Shown: positions 34,728 to 43,790, numbered from the stretch's first letter. The stretch: DNA of 64,000 bases from Acuticoccus sediminis (GCF_003258595.1 NZ_QHHQ01000004.1:496001-560000), one strand, 5' to 3'. Program-made: numbers and translations. The notes: a model not told the origin generated them from the letters alone.

Positions 34728-35722
34728 CGCGCGGCGTCCGCGTCGAAGAGGTGGCAGGCGACGTCGACAGGTCCGTCCCGCCGCAGCGACGGGCGCGACC
34801 GCTCGCACGGCCCGAACGATGCCTCGCAGCGCGGGTGGAACGCGCACCCCACCGGGATCGCGGAAAGGCGGGGCATGGACCCGGGGATCTGCACGAGCCG
34901 CTCAGGGCGGTGGGTGAGCGGCGGGATCGCCGCCATCAGGCCCCGGGCGTAGGGATGGCGCGGGCGGCGCACCACCTCGTCCACCGGCCCGACCTCGACG
35001 ACGCGCCCGGCGTACATCACCGCCACCCGGTCGGCCATCCTGGCGATCACGCCCATGTCGTGGGTGATCAGCAGCAGCGCCGTGCGCCGCTCCCGGCAGA
35101 GCTTGCGCAACAGCTCCAGGATCTGCGCCTGGACGGAGACGTCGAGCGCTGTCGTCGGCTCGTCGGCGATGACGAGTTCCGGCTCGCCCGCCAGCGCGAG
35201 GGCGATCACGACGCGCTGGCGCATCCCGCCCGAGAATTCGTGCGGGTAGCTGGAGAGGCGCTGCTCGGCGTTGGCGATGCCGGTCTCCTCGAGGAGCTCG
35301 ACCGCCCGCCGCCGGGCGCCCGCCGCATCGACGTTGAGGTGGACACGGATGGTCTCGGTAAGCTGGTCGCCGATGGTCAGGAGCGGGTCGAGGCTGACCG
35401 ACGGGTCCTGGAACACCATGCCGATCCGCTTGCCCCGGATGGGGCGCATCTGCCGCTCCGGCAGATTGTCGATCCTGAGCCCGGAGAGACGGATCTCGCC
35501 GCCGGTGATCCGCCCGCCGCCGGCGAGCAGTCCGATCACCGCCGCCCCGGTCACCGATTTTCCGGCACCGGACTCCCCGACGACGCCAAGGACTTCGCCC
35601 TTGGAAATTTGCAGCGAGATGCCGTCCAGTGCCGTCAGCGATCCCCGCCGGGTCCGGAACTCTACTGTCAGATCACGAACCGACAGGACCGGTTCGCTCG
35701 GCGCGGACTGTGGTGCGCTCAT
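34724..35722 (-). CDS. Peptide-type ABC transporter ATPase (DppD/OppD-like)
   Basis: A 332-residue ATPase with Walker A GESGAGKS, signature FSGGMRQR, Walker B LVIADEPTTALD and H-loop LLITHDMGV. The C-terminal tail CAFHPRCEASFGPCE is the Cys motif of oligopeptide transporter D subunits. The start at 35722 (MSAPQSAP) precedes the fold; an upstream Met at 35797 is less likely. It is the first gene of a unit that continues with the F ATPase, GMC oxidoreductase and amidohydrolase. A predicted GntR operator lies about 140 bases upstream. Confidence 0.92.
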   Translation of the reverse strand: MSAPQSAPSEPVLSVRDLTVEFRTRRGSLTALDGISLQISKGEVLGVVGESGAGKSVTGAAVIGLLAGGGRITGGEIRLSGLRIDNLPERQMRPIRGKRIGMVFQDPSVSLDPLLTIGDQLTETIRVHLNVDAAGARRRAVELLEETGIANAEQRLSSYPHEFSGGMRQRVVIALALAGEPELVIADEPTTALDVSVQAQILELLRKLCRERRTALLLITHDMGVIARMADRVAVMYAGRVVEVGPVDEVVRRPRHPYARGLMAAIPPLTHRPERLVQIPGSMPRLSAIPVGCAFHPRCEASFGPCERSRPSLRRDGPVDVACHLFDADAAR

Positions 35723-35862
35723 CGGGAAACTGTGGCTTCCTCTCCGGACCCTCGATTGCCCGCTGCGAGGCAAAGCCCGTGCCATGGACGGTGCCATCTC
35801 GCCGGGAACAGCCCTGCATTCTTAACCGGTTGCCGCATCGGAGCAGGCCCCACAGCCGTACA

Positions 35863-35879
35863 AGTTTGTATAACAAACT
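35863..35879. promoter_or_regulatory. Predicted GntR operator, site 4 (17-bp palindrome)
   Basis: AGTTTGTATAACAAACT is a palindrome with 7-base arms and a 3-base centre, the best form of the TTGT-N3-ACAA core. It lies between the divergent ATPase-led unit and the SDR gene, next to the GntR gene. It is the strongest candidate for the regulator's primary site. Confidence 0.65.
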
Positions 35880-35966
35880 AACATGATTGGGGGTATTGGC
35901 AATCCGCCCGATGCGCGCTGCACTGCCCGTCCCCACACGCGCCCCACAGCTGCCGAGAGGATGCCG

Positions 35967-36725
35967 ATGCGATTGAAGGACAAGGTCGCCGTGATCACCG
36001 GGGGCGCGTCGGGCATCGGCCTCAGCGCCGCCCGGACCTTCGCCTCGGAGGGCGCCCGCGTCGTCCTCGTCGACCGTGACGAGGCCGCGCTCGGGCGCGC
36101 GGCGCAGGCGATCGGCCCGGCGGTGGCGCTCATCCTCCCCGGCGACGTCGGCGAGGAGGCCGACGTCCTCGCCCACGCCGCGGCCATCGACCGCGCGCTC
36201 GGCCCGCCCGACGTGCTCCTCACCGCCGCCGGCTGGTCCACGGGGCTGCGCGCGGCTGACTGCGACCTCGCATCATGGGAGGCGGTGCTGAAGACCAATC
36301 TGACCGGCACATTCCTCTGGGCACGGGAGACGGTGAACCGCATGACCGCAACGGGGCGCGGCGGCTCGCTCGTCTTCGTCTCGTCGCAGGTGGCGTTTGC
36401 GGGCGCGCGCGGCAACGCGGCCTACGTCGCCGCGAAGGGCGCCGTCGTCAGCCTCGCCAGATCGATGGCGAACGATCACGCGGCGGACAGCGTCCGCGTC
36501 AACGTGCTCGTGCCCGGGGCCGTCCAAACGCCGCTGCTGGAGGAGAGCTTCGCCCGCAATCCGGCGCCGGACGCGGCGCGGGCGAGGTCGCTGTCACGCC
36601 ACCCGCTGGGCCGGCTCGGCCGGGCTGACGAGGTGGCGCGCGCCGCCCTCTTCCTCGCCAGCGAGGACAGCTCGTTTACGACCGGGTCTTGCCTGATGGT
36701 GGACGGCGGGTGGCTCGCCGGGTAG
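35967..36725 (+). CDS. Short-chain dehydrogenase/reductase (SDR)
   Basis: A 252-residue classical SDR. The cofactor motif is ITGGASGIGLSAARTF, with an Asp after the second strand (VVLVDRDE) that favours NAD(H). The active-site Ser is in FVSSQVAFAG and the YxxxK pair is YVAAKGAV. ATG 35967 is chosen because GAGAGG lies six bases upstream; ATG 35961 is too close to it and an ATG at 35883 adds an atypical N-terminus. It is divergent from the transporter ATPase unit around operator site 4. Its 3' end overlaps the convergent GntR gene by 50 bases. Confidence 0.9.
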   Translation: MRLKDKVAVITGGASGIGLSAARTFASEGARVVLVDRDEAALGRAAQAIGPAVALILPGDVGEEADVLAHAAAIDRALGPPDVLLTAAGWSTGLRAADCDLASWEAVLKTNLTGTFLWARETVNRMTATGRGGSLVFVSSQVAFAGARGNAAYVAAKGAVVSLARSMANDHAADSVRVNVLVPGAVQTPLLEESFARNPAPDAARARSLSRHPLGRLGRADEVARAALFLASEDSSFTTGSCLMVDGGWLAG

Positions 36726-37635
36726 GCGGCGTCCCCTCAGCGTCCGACGACTTGGCGGCCGCCTTCGCTACCCCGGCCTTCACCGCCGCGCGCCGCTTCG
36801 GGGCGGCCGGTGCCGCCTCCGCCGTGGCCCGCTCGCCGCCGGCGCGCTGGTCCGCGGGTCGCGCCCGGACCGGCTTCGCCGCCTTGGCCGGCCCCTTGGC
36901 GGCGGTCTTCGCCGTCCCGCCCGCCTCGGCGGACGCCGCGGCCCCGGCGGACGACGCACCCTGACGCTCGGCGAGAATGTGGTTCTCCAGGATCGGGCGG
37001 ATCTCCGCCGCGTCGACGTCGCCCTCGACCGCGCTCACGATGAGGTCGCGCAGCGCCTCGTGCCGGCGCACCACGACCCAGAGATCGACGTCGCGGAAGC
37101 GCGCCAGGTTGAGGATGATGAGGACGTGCCGGGCGATCGCCGTCCACAACGTCATGTAGATCGGGTTCTGCGCCGCCTCGCAGATGAGGGTGTGGAAGGC
37201 GACGTCCGCCTCCAGCATCTCCGACATGTCGCCGTTGCGTGCGGCGCGGGCCATCGCCTCGATGCCGTGGTTCAGCACCGAGACGTCGGACCGACCGTCG
37301 CGCCAGGCGGCGATGGCGTCGCGCATGAACAGCGTCTCGACCGCGAACCGGGCCTCCTGCACGCTGGCGACGGTGCGCTCGGAGAACGACACCACCTTGT
37401 AGCCGCGGTGCCCGCCGCCTTCGAGGATGCCCTGGGTGGCGAGGATCTTGAGCGCCTCGCGGACCGGCACGCGGCTGACGCCGAGCTCGGCGGCGAGCGC
37501 CGTCTCGACGATCCGTTCGCCGTCCGTCAGGTGGCGCGAGGCGACGGCCTGGGCGATATGGTTCGCGATCGCCTCCGGCAGGGCCTCGGCACGCTTGAAG
37601 GACGACGCTCCGGCCATTCCAGATCTTTTGCTCAT
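36676..37635 (-). CDS. GntR/FCD-family regulator with long basic Ala-rich tail
   Basis: A 319-residue repressor or activator. The winged helix (about 16-85) contains ETALAAELGVSRVPVREALK. The FCD ligand domain (about 95-222) has the usual metal ligands, for example D144, H148, H192 and H219. Residues 226-319 are an extra tail rich in Ala, Lys, Arg and Pro (AAKGPAKAAKPVRARP), like histone H1-type or nucleoid-binding tails, and far beyond the normal 220-250 residue length. The family binds TNGTNNNACNA-type operators, matching the four sites found here. It probably senses a pathway acid and controls the whole catabolic region. Its gene overlaps the SDR 3' end. Confidence 0.9.
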   Translation of the reverse strand: MSKRSGMAGASSFKRAEALPEAIANHIAQAVASRHLTDGERIVETALAAELGVSRVPVREALKILATQGILEGGGHRGYKVVSFSERTVASVQEARFAVETLFMRDAIAAWRDGRSDVSVLNHGIEAMARAARNGDMSEMLEADVAFHTLICEAAQNPIYMTLWTAIARHVLIILNLARFRDVDLWVVVRRHEALRDLIVSAVEGDVDAAEIRPILENHILAERQGASSAGAAASAEAGGTAKTAAKGPAKAAKPVRARPADQRAGGERATAEAAPAAPKRRAAVKAGVAKAAAKSSDAEGTPPTRRATRRPPSGKTRS

Positions 37636-38228
37636 CGCGGCAAATGCAGGCCTTCGCCACCAGTGTTTCGAGGAACGGACGGACCGCAACGTGTTGTGAC
37701 GTGCCGCCGGAGCGAAGGCAAGCAGCAGCGCCGCCGGTCCGGCGGCGTCCGTCACCCGCGCCCCGGCACCGACATGGGGCGGGCGCCCGCGCCGCGGGCC
37801 GCGCCGCGGCGCCCGCGCTCCGGTACAACGGCCCGGAACACTGGCGAACCGCGATTTCGCATTGGTCGCGTCGACCCGCGATGGTGGCTGCAGGGTGCCG
37901 CCGCGGGGCCGTGGCCGGAACGGGTCATGGAACCGGGGATAACCTTGGGTGGGTACGGGCGCAGCGGCCGGACCGGGCGACAACACGCGCTAACCCTCGG
38001 ACGGACCGCCGCCGGCGCCCGCCGCGCTGTCACAGCAATACTCCCCGCGCACCAACAAATCGCGAAAGCACAACCCAGACGTCATGAAGCCATTTGTAAA
38101 TGACGTCGCGCCGGCTCGGGCGAATTCTGGCGGGCGAGCGTGTATTTCGGTTCAACTCTACTCTGAATTGCGGTAAAAATCCATAGCGAAATCGACAGCG
38201 AGACAAGAACCGGGATCGGGAGGAGACG
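37636..38228. other. Intergenic region between GntR and FAD-oxidase genes
   Basis: About 590 bases divergent between the two genes, with no credible coding frame. GC drops in the last 150 bases (38080-38225). A strong ribosome-binding site (GGGAGGAGACG) precedes the FAD-oxidase ATG. No copy of the TTGT-N3-ACA operator was seen here. Confidence 0.55.
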
Positions 38229-39608
38229 ATGCTGCAACGACCTTTCGCACTGCCATTCCGAGGCGAGCTCACCGCGCCGGGCGACGGCGGTTACGACCAG
38301 CGCCGCGGCCTCTACAACGGCCTGATCGACAAGCGCCCCGCCCTCATCGCGCACTGCACCGCGACCGCCGACGTCGTCGCCGCCCTCGCCTACGGGCGCG
38401 AGGCGGGACTGCCGATCGCCATCCGCGGCGGCGGCCACAACGGCGGCGGCCTCGGCTCCTGCGACGACGGCCTCGTGATCGACCTGTCGGGCATGAAGGG
38501 CGTCCGGGTCGACCCCCGCGCCCGCACCGCCCGCGTCGCCGCCGGCTGCCTGCAGGGCGAGGTCGACCACGCGACCCACGTCTACGGCCTCGCGGTGCCG
38601 AGCGGGATCTTCTCGACCACCGGCATCTCCGGACTGACGCTCGGCGGCGGCACGGGCCACCTGTCGCGCGCGTTCGGGCTCACGCTCGACAACCTGCTCG
38701 AGGCGGACGTCGTCCTCGCCGACGGCCGCATCGTCACCGCCAGCGAGGACCGCGAGCCCGACCTCTTCTGGGCGCTCCGCGGCGGTGGCGGCAACTTCGG
38801 GATCGTGACGAGCTTCCTGTTCCGCGCCCACCCCGTCAGCACGGTCTTCGGCGGACCGGTCTTCTGGGACATCGCCCACGCCGGCGCGGTCCTGCGCCGC
38901 TACCGCGACAGGCTGCCCGCCGCGCCGGAGGCGCTCGGCCTCTTCTTCGGCATCAAGACCGTGCCGCCGGTCGACATGTTCCCTGAACATACCCGCGGCC
39001 GGCGCGTGTGCGTCCTCATCGCCTGTTACAACGGTCCGGAGGACGAAGCACGCCTCGCGCTCGCGCCGTTCCGCAGGGGCCTGCCCGACCCGCTGATCGA
39101 CGCCACCGGGCCGATCCCCTTCCCGTCGCTGCAGGCGATGTTCGACCCGCTCCTGCCCCCGGGGCTCCACTGGTATTGGAAGGGCGACTTCTTCGAGGCT
39201 CTCAGCGACGAGGTGATCGACATCCACCTCGCGCATGCCGCGCGCATCCCCACCAACTACAGCCTGATGCACCTCTACCCGATCGACGGGGCGGTGCAGC
39301 GCGTCCCGCCCCGGGCGACGGCGTGGAGCCGGCGCCACGCGCGCTGGTCGATGGTCATCGCCGGGATCGACACCGAGCGCGAGAACGCCGAGGCGATCAC
39401 CCGCTGGGCCAAGGACTACTGGGCCGACCTCCACCCGCACAGCGACGGCGGCGGCTACGTCAACTTCCTGATGGGCGACGAGGGGGCCGACCGCGTCGCG
39501 GCCACCTACGGGGAGAACTACGACCGCTTGCGGCGCGTGAAGGCGGTCTACGATCCGCAGAACCTGTTCCGCATCAACCAGAACATTCCGCCCGCGGTGA
39601 CGCACTGA
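38229..39608 (+). CDS. FAD-linked oxidase, berberine-bridge-enzyme type
   Basis: A 459-residue FAD-binding PCMH oxidase. The N-terminal block AIRGGGHNGGG carries His70, the usual 8-alpha-histidyl FAD attachment site. The second attachment Cys of bicovalent members is absent from GIFSTTGISGLTLGGGTGHL, so monocovalent binding is expected. The C-terminal BBE segment is YDRLRRVKAVYDPQNLFRIN. Relatives oxidise sugars, alkaloids and aromatic alcohols. No secretion signal is present. It stands alone, 32 bases before the cyclase gene. The substrate is unknown. Confidence 0.9.
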   Translation: MLQRPFALPFRGELTAPGDGGYDQRRGLYNGLIDKRPALIAHCTATADVVAALAYGREAGLPIAIRGGGHNGGGLGSCDDGLVIDLSGMKGVRVDPRARTARVAAGCLQGEVDHATHVYGLAVPSGIFSTTGISGLTLGGGTGHLSRAFGLTLDNLLEADVVLADGRIVTASEDREPDLFWALRGGGGNFGIVTSFLFRAHPVSTVFGGPVFWDIAHAGAVLRRYRDRLPAAPEALGLFFGIKTVPPVDMFPEHTRGRRVCVLIACYNGPEDEARLALAPFRRGLPDPLIDATGPIPFPSLQAMFDPLLPPGLHWYWKGDFFEALSDEVIDIHLAHAARIPTNYSLMHLYPIDGAVQRVPPRATAWSRRHARWSMVIAGIDTERENAEAITRWAKDYWADLHPHSDGGGYVNFLMGDEGADRVAATYGENYDRLRRVKAVYDPQNLFRINQNIPPAVTH

Positions 39609-39640
39609 CGCGCCCTGGTCCGGTCCCCGGGGGGCGCACG

Positions 39641-42600
39641 ATGGCGGGTGACATCGGCCCATGGCTGAAGGCGAACGGTCTCGAGCGCTATGCCGGGGCC
39701 TTCGCCGAGAACGACGTCGACATGCGGGCGCTGCCGCTCCTGACGGAGGCGGACCTGCGCGACCTCGGCCTCTCGCTCGGCCACCGCCGCATCGCGCTCG
39801 CCGCGATCGCCGCGCTCGCCGGTCCGCTCCCGCCGGCCGCCGACGCGCAGGAGGACGAGCGGCCCCACGCCAGGCTCGACGCCGAGTTCCGGCTGCTGTC
39901 GATCCTCTTCTGCGACCTCGTCGGCTCCACGGCCCTGTCGCAGGAGATCGACCCGGAGGCGATGCGAGAGATCCTGACCCGCTATCAGGACGCCGTCGCC
40001 GTCGCGGTGACCCGGTTCGACGGCTACGTCGCGAAGTGCTTCGGCGACGGCGTCCTCGCCTACTTCGGCTGGCCGCGCGCCTACGAGGATCACGCCGAGC
40101 GCGCCGTCCGCGCGGGCCTCGAGGCGCTCGAGCGGGTCGACGGCATTACCGCCGGCACGGGGCGCCTCGCCGCCCGCGTCGGGATCGCGACGGGCCAGGT
40201 GGTGGTCGGCGACCTGCAGACGGAGTACAGCCGGGAGGACGCCGCGGTGGCGGGCGAGACACCCAACCGCGCCGCCCGCATCCAGACCGCAGCGGAGCCC
40301 GGCGGGCTCTTGATCGACACCGAGACGGCGAACCTCACCGGCCGCGCCTTCCGCCTCGTCGACCGGGGGGAGATGGAGCTGAAGGGCTTCGCCCAGGCGG
40401 TGCACCTCTTCGCCGTCACCGGCGAGGCGGACATCGAGAGCCGCTTCATGGCGCACCACTGGGGCTCGCTCTCCCCCCTCGTCGGCCGCGGTCCCGAACT
40501 CGACCTCCTCAAGGCGCGGTGGCGGGCCGCGCAGGACGGCGAGGGCCAGGTCGTCGCCATCTCCGGCGAGGCGGGGATCGGCAAGTCGCGCCTTGTGGAA
40601 GCGTTCCTGGAGTCGCTCGGGAGCGAGCCGCACCGGCTCGTCCGCCTCCAGGGCTCGCCCTACCACACGCACAGCCCGCTGCACCCCGTCGCCGAGCGGC
40701 TGCGGCGCATCGCCGGGATCGGTGCGGACGACCCGCCGGCGACCCAGTTCGCCAAGCTGAAGGCGGAGCTCACCAAGTACTCCGGCGACCTCTCGTCCCT
40801 CGTGCTCCTCGCGGACCTGCTGTCGATCCCGATCGACGCCACGGTCGCACGGCCCAACCTGACGCCGCAGGAGGTTCGCGAGCGGACGTTCGACGCGCTG
40901 CTCGTCCGGCTCACCGGCTACGCCCATCAGGCGCCGACGGTCCTCGTCGTCGAGGACGCGCACTGGTTCGACCCGACCACGCTGGACCTTCTCGCCGTCT
41001 CGGCCGAACGAGCGGCCCACCTGCCGATCATGATCGTCATCACCCACCGCTCGGACTGGCACGCGGACTGGATCCAGGAGGCCGACGCCAGCATCATCGC
41101 CCTCCACCGGCTGGAGCGGCAGGAGGTCGGCGAGCTCGTCGGCCGCATCGCCTCCGGCCAGGCCGACCGGCTGCTCGACGACATCCTCGCCCGCACCGAC
41201 GGCATCCCGCTCTTCGTCGAGGAGCTGGCGCGCGCGGCAACCGAAGGCCGCCTCACAAACGCCAGCGTACCGGACAGCCTGCGCGGCTCGCTCACGTCGC
41301 GTCTCGACCGGCTGTCGGTGGAGGCGCGGCTCGTGGTCCAGCTCGCCGCCGCAATCGGGCGCGAGTTCGACATGAGCCTCCTCCTCGACATCACCGGCCT
41401 CGATCCGGCCGGCCTCGACCGCGCCGTGGTGGACCTGCGGCGGGAGCGCCTCATCAGCGAGTCGCCGGCCGGACCCGGCGCCTACATGTTCCGCCACGCG
41501 CTCATTCAGGACACGGCCTACGGCGCCCTCCTCGCCTCCACCCGGAAGGCCTTCCACGGACGCATCGCGGCCGCGCTCGAGGCGCGCCCGTCGATGGTGG
41601 ACGCCGAACCCGAGCTCCTCGCCCACCACCTCGACAGCGCCGGCGAACCCGGCAAGGCGGCCTGCTACTGGATGCGCGCCGCCCGCCGCGCGCTCGACCG
41701 CGCGGCCAACTTCGAGGCGGTGACGCTCGCCGGCCGGGCGCTGGAGGGCGTCACGCGCGCCACCCCCGACGACGACGACCGGCGCATGCGCGCCCGGCTT
41801 CTGCTCGGCACCGCGCTCGGCAACGCCGGGCGGCTGCGAGAGTCGCTCGGGCCGCTGGAGACCGCCGTCGAGCTCGCGACCGAACTCGGCGACCGCAAGG
41901 CGCTGCAGGAGGCCATTTTCGAGCTGGAGCGCTCGTGTTTCCTGCTCGGCGATCCCGACCACGACGCCGTCGACGGGCTGCAGACCCTGCTGCGGATCAT
42001 CGACGCCGACGATGCGGCGACCGAGTGCCAGATCTCCTGCCGTCTCTCGCGCGCCTCGCTTTTGCGCGGCGACGTCGAAGGCGGGCGCCGCTACATCGCC
42101 CGCGCCGAACAGCTCGCGCGGCGCACGAAGGACAACGCCGCCCTTTTCGATGTCCTCTTCACGGCCTTCCAGCTCCCCGCCGGGCCGCAGTCCGAGATCC
42201 ACACCGACCGCTGGGAGGAGCGCGTCGACGAGCTGATCACGCTCGCCGAGCAGCTCGGCGAGGACGACGCGCGCGGGCGGGCGCGCAGCATGGCCTTCGC
42301 CACCGCCGCGGAAATGGGCGACCGGAACCGGATGGACCGCGAGCTGCAATGGATGACCGACTTCGGGGAGGAGCGCGAACGCCTCCACATCAAGTGGATC
42401 GCCGCCCACGGCCGCGCGATGGTCGCCATCATGGAGGGCGACTTCGCCGCCGCCGAGGCCAATGCCGAGCAGGCCTTCGCGCTCGGACCGCAGACCTACG
42501 GCAGCAACCTCGAGGGCGTCTACGGGGTGCAGATGTTCGCGATCAGGCGCGAGCAGGCGCGGCTCGCCGAAGTGGCGCCGATCATGAAACGCCTGATCGA

Positions 42601-43153
42601 GCAGAACCCGTCCCAGTCGACGTGGCGGCCCGGATTCGCGATCGTCGCCAGCGACCTCGGCTTCGAAACGGCGGCCCGGCGCATTCTGGACGAGATCGCC
42701 GAGGAAGGGTTCACCGTCCCGTTCGACGGCATGCGCTCGACCACCCTCTCCTTCCTGGCGGAGGTGGCGGCGCGGCTCGGCGACGAAGCCCGCTCCGCCA
42801 CGCTCTACGACCTGCTCGTGCCTTACGGGGCGATGACGATCACGGCCGGGATCACGACGCTCTGTTCCGGCGCCGCGGGCCGGTGCCTCGGCAACCTCGC
42901 CGCCACCTCGGGGCGGTGGGACGCGGCGGCCGAGCACTTCGAGACCGCGCTCGCCATCAACGAGGCGATGCGCGCGCCCGTCTGGCTGGCGCACACCCGG
43001 GCCGACTACGCCGCGATGCTGGAGCGTCGCGGGCGCCCGTGTGACCGGGCGGAACGGGAGCGCCTCCGGCGCGAGGCCCGCGCCACGGCCGTGCGGCTCG
43101 GCCTCGTCGCGCTGGGCCACCGCCTGGACACACCGGGCGGCGGGGCCGGATGA
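39641..43153 (+). CDS. SAM-CHD adenylate/guanylate cyclase fused to AAA ATPase and TPR repeats
   Basis: A 1170-residue signalling protein. An N-terminal sterile-alpha-motif-like domain (1-65, WLKANGLERYAGAFAENDVD) is followed by a class III cyclase domain (about 82-265) with metal Asp residues D92 (LFCDLVGSTALS) and D136 (KCFGDGVLAYFG). An AAA/NACHT-like ATPase follows, with Walker A ISGEAGIGKSRL near 307 and Walker B VLVVEDAHWFD. The C-terminal 500 residues are TPR-like helices. No membrane segment is seen. It makes cAMP (or cGMP) in response to an unknown cytoplasmic cue. It lies 32 bases after the FAD oxidase and may be co-transcribed with it. Confidence 0.9.
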   Translation: MAGDIGPWLKANGLERYAGAFAENDVDMRALPLLTEADLRDLGLSLGHRRIALAAIAALAGPLPPAADAQEDERPHARLDAEFRLLSILFCDLVGSTALSQEIDPEAMREILTRYQDAVAVAVTRFDGYVAKCFGDGVLAYFGWPRAYEDHAERAVRAGLEALERVDGITAGTGRLAARVGIATGQVVVGDLQTEYSREDAAVAGETPNRAARIQTAAEPGGLLIDTETANLTGRAFRLVDRGEMELKGFAQAVHLFAVTGEADIESRFMAHHWGSLSPLVGRGPELDLLKARWRAAQDGEGQVVAISGEAGIGKSRLVEAFLESLGSEPHRLVRLQGSPYHTHSPLHPVAERLRRIAGIGADDPPATQFAKLKAELTKYSGDLSSLVLLADLLSIPIDATVARPNLTPQEVRERTFDALLVRLTGYAHQAPTVLVVEDAHWFDPTTLDLLAVSAERAAHLPIMIVITHRSDWHADWIQEADASIIALHRLERQEVGELVGRIASGQADRLLDDILARTDGIPLFVEELARAATEGRLTNASVPDSLRGSLTSRLDRLSVEARLVVQLAAAIGREFDMSLLLDITGLDPAGLDRAVVDLRRERLISESPAGPGAYMFRHALIQDTAYGALLASTRKAFHGRIAAALEARPSMVDAEPELLAHHLDSAGEPGKAACYWMRAARRALDRAANFEAVTLAGRALEGVTRATPDDDDRRMRARLLLGTALGNAGRLRESLGPLETAVELATELGDRKALQEAIFELERSCFLLGDPDHDAVDGLQTLLRIIDADDAATECQISCRLSRASLLRGDVEGGRRYIARAEQLARRTKDNAALFDVLFTAFQLPAGPQSEIHTDRWEERVDELITLAEQLGEDDARGRARSMAFATAAEMGDRNRMDRELQWMTDFGEERERLHIKWIAAHGRAMVAIMEGDFAAAEANAEQAFALGPQTYGSNLEGVYGVQMFAIRREQARLAEVAPIMKRLIEQNPSQSTWRPGFAIVASDLGFETAARRILDEIAEEGFTVPFDGMRSTTLSFLAEVAARLGDEARSATLYDLLVPYGAMTITAGITTLCSGAAGRCLGNLAATSGRWDAAAEHFETALAINEAMRAPVWLAHTRADYAAMLERRGRPCDRAERERLRREARATAVRLGLVALGHRLDTPGGGAG

Positions 43154-43160
43154 GCGGGCG

Positions 43161-43424
43161 TCAGGCGAACATCGCCGGCGTCACCTCGTCGACCGGCGTG
43201 ATGACGTCGGCCGGCACGTTCGCCTTGCGCGCCGCCTCCCGGATGGCCTCCGCGTTGGGGGCTTCGTAGAGGCAATAGGTCTTGCGCTTGTCGGCCGAGA
43301 GGAAGGAATAGATCCACTGCACGCCGACCTCGTCGTTGACCGCCTCGATGCGAGGATTGTTCGCCCGCCAGTCTTCGAGCTCAAGCTGCTCGGCGAAATT
43401 CCGTTCGATCAGGAACTTGGGCAT
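43161..43424 (-). CDS. DUF4242 (SCO4226-like) small protein
   Basis: An 87-residue protein starting MPKFLIERNFAEQLELED, with VQWIYSFLSADKRKTYCLYE and ANVPADVITPVDEV. This is the DUF4242 ferredoxin-like fold; one Streptomyces member is reported to bind nickel. The start at 43424 has a GGAGGA ribosome-binding site. It converges on the cyclase gene with only seven bases between them. Function in this organism is unknown. Confidence 0.8.
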   Translation of the reverse strand: MPKFLIERNFAEQLELEDWRANNPRIEAVNDEVGVQWIYSFLSADKRKTYCLYEAPNAEAIREAARKANVPADVITPVDEVTPAMFA

Positions 43425-43754
43425 CGTGTCCTCCGAATTGTTATCGAATTGTGCCGGCTCGATCGAGACGACGACGATACCATTCGCGCCGGACGGGATC
43501 CACACGACCGGCCCGGAGACGGGGGCCACGTCCTTATTGTGCCAGATCTTCGTGTAATGAAGACTGCGCGGGGATTAACGGAGACGCAACTCGAACCCGT
43601 GCATCCACCGCCCGTCCTCCAATGGACGACGGCAGGCCGCATCCTCGCCGCAGACCGGTCCGCACGTCACACCACGAACGTCGCCTCACACGAACTCCGG
43701 CCTAAGGATGGGTGAATCATGTCAAATGTTTGCGCGCGAGATTCGCTTCGGGTT

Positions 43755-43790
43755 GTCACACGTAGGTCAGATCTGCAGTGTGACCTGCAG
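43755..43790. promoter_or_regulatory. Nested inverted repeats upstream of the RND efflux operon
   Basis: GTCACAC (43755-43761) pairs with GTGTGAC (43778-43784), and AGGTCA (43764-43769) pairs with TGACCT (43781-43786). CTGCAG occurs twice (43773-43778, 43785-43790). The site lies about 70 bases before the adaptor gene in a 430-base region (43425-43855) that otherwise shows no gene. It is a likely operator for a repressor not encoded nearby. Confidence 0.5.

Noticed and set aside
37752-38033. 93-codon minus-strand frame upstream of the GntR gene
   Set aside because: Arg/Pro/Gly-rich translation typical of non-coding GC-rich DNA, and it overlaps other equally poor frames.
39548-43120. Open frame of 1190 codons on the minus strand
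   Set aside because: It mirrors the adenylate cyclase gene. The plus-strand protein has clear SAM, CHD, AAA and TPR domains, while the antisense one has none.
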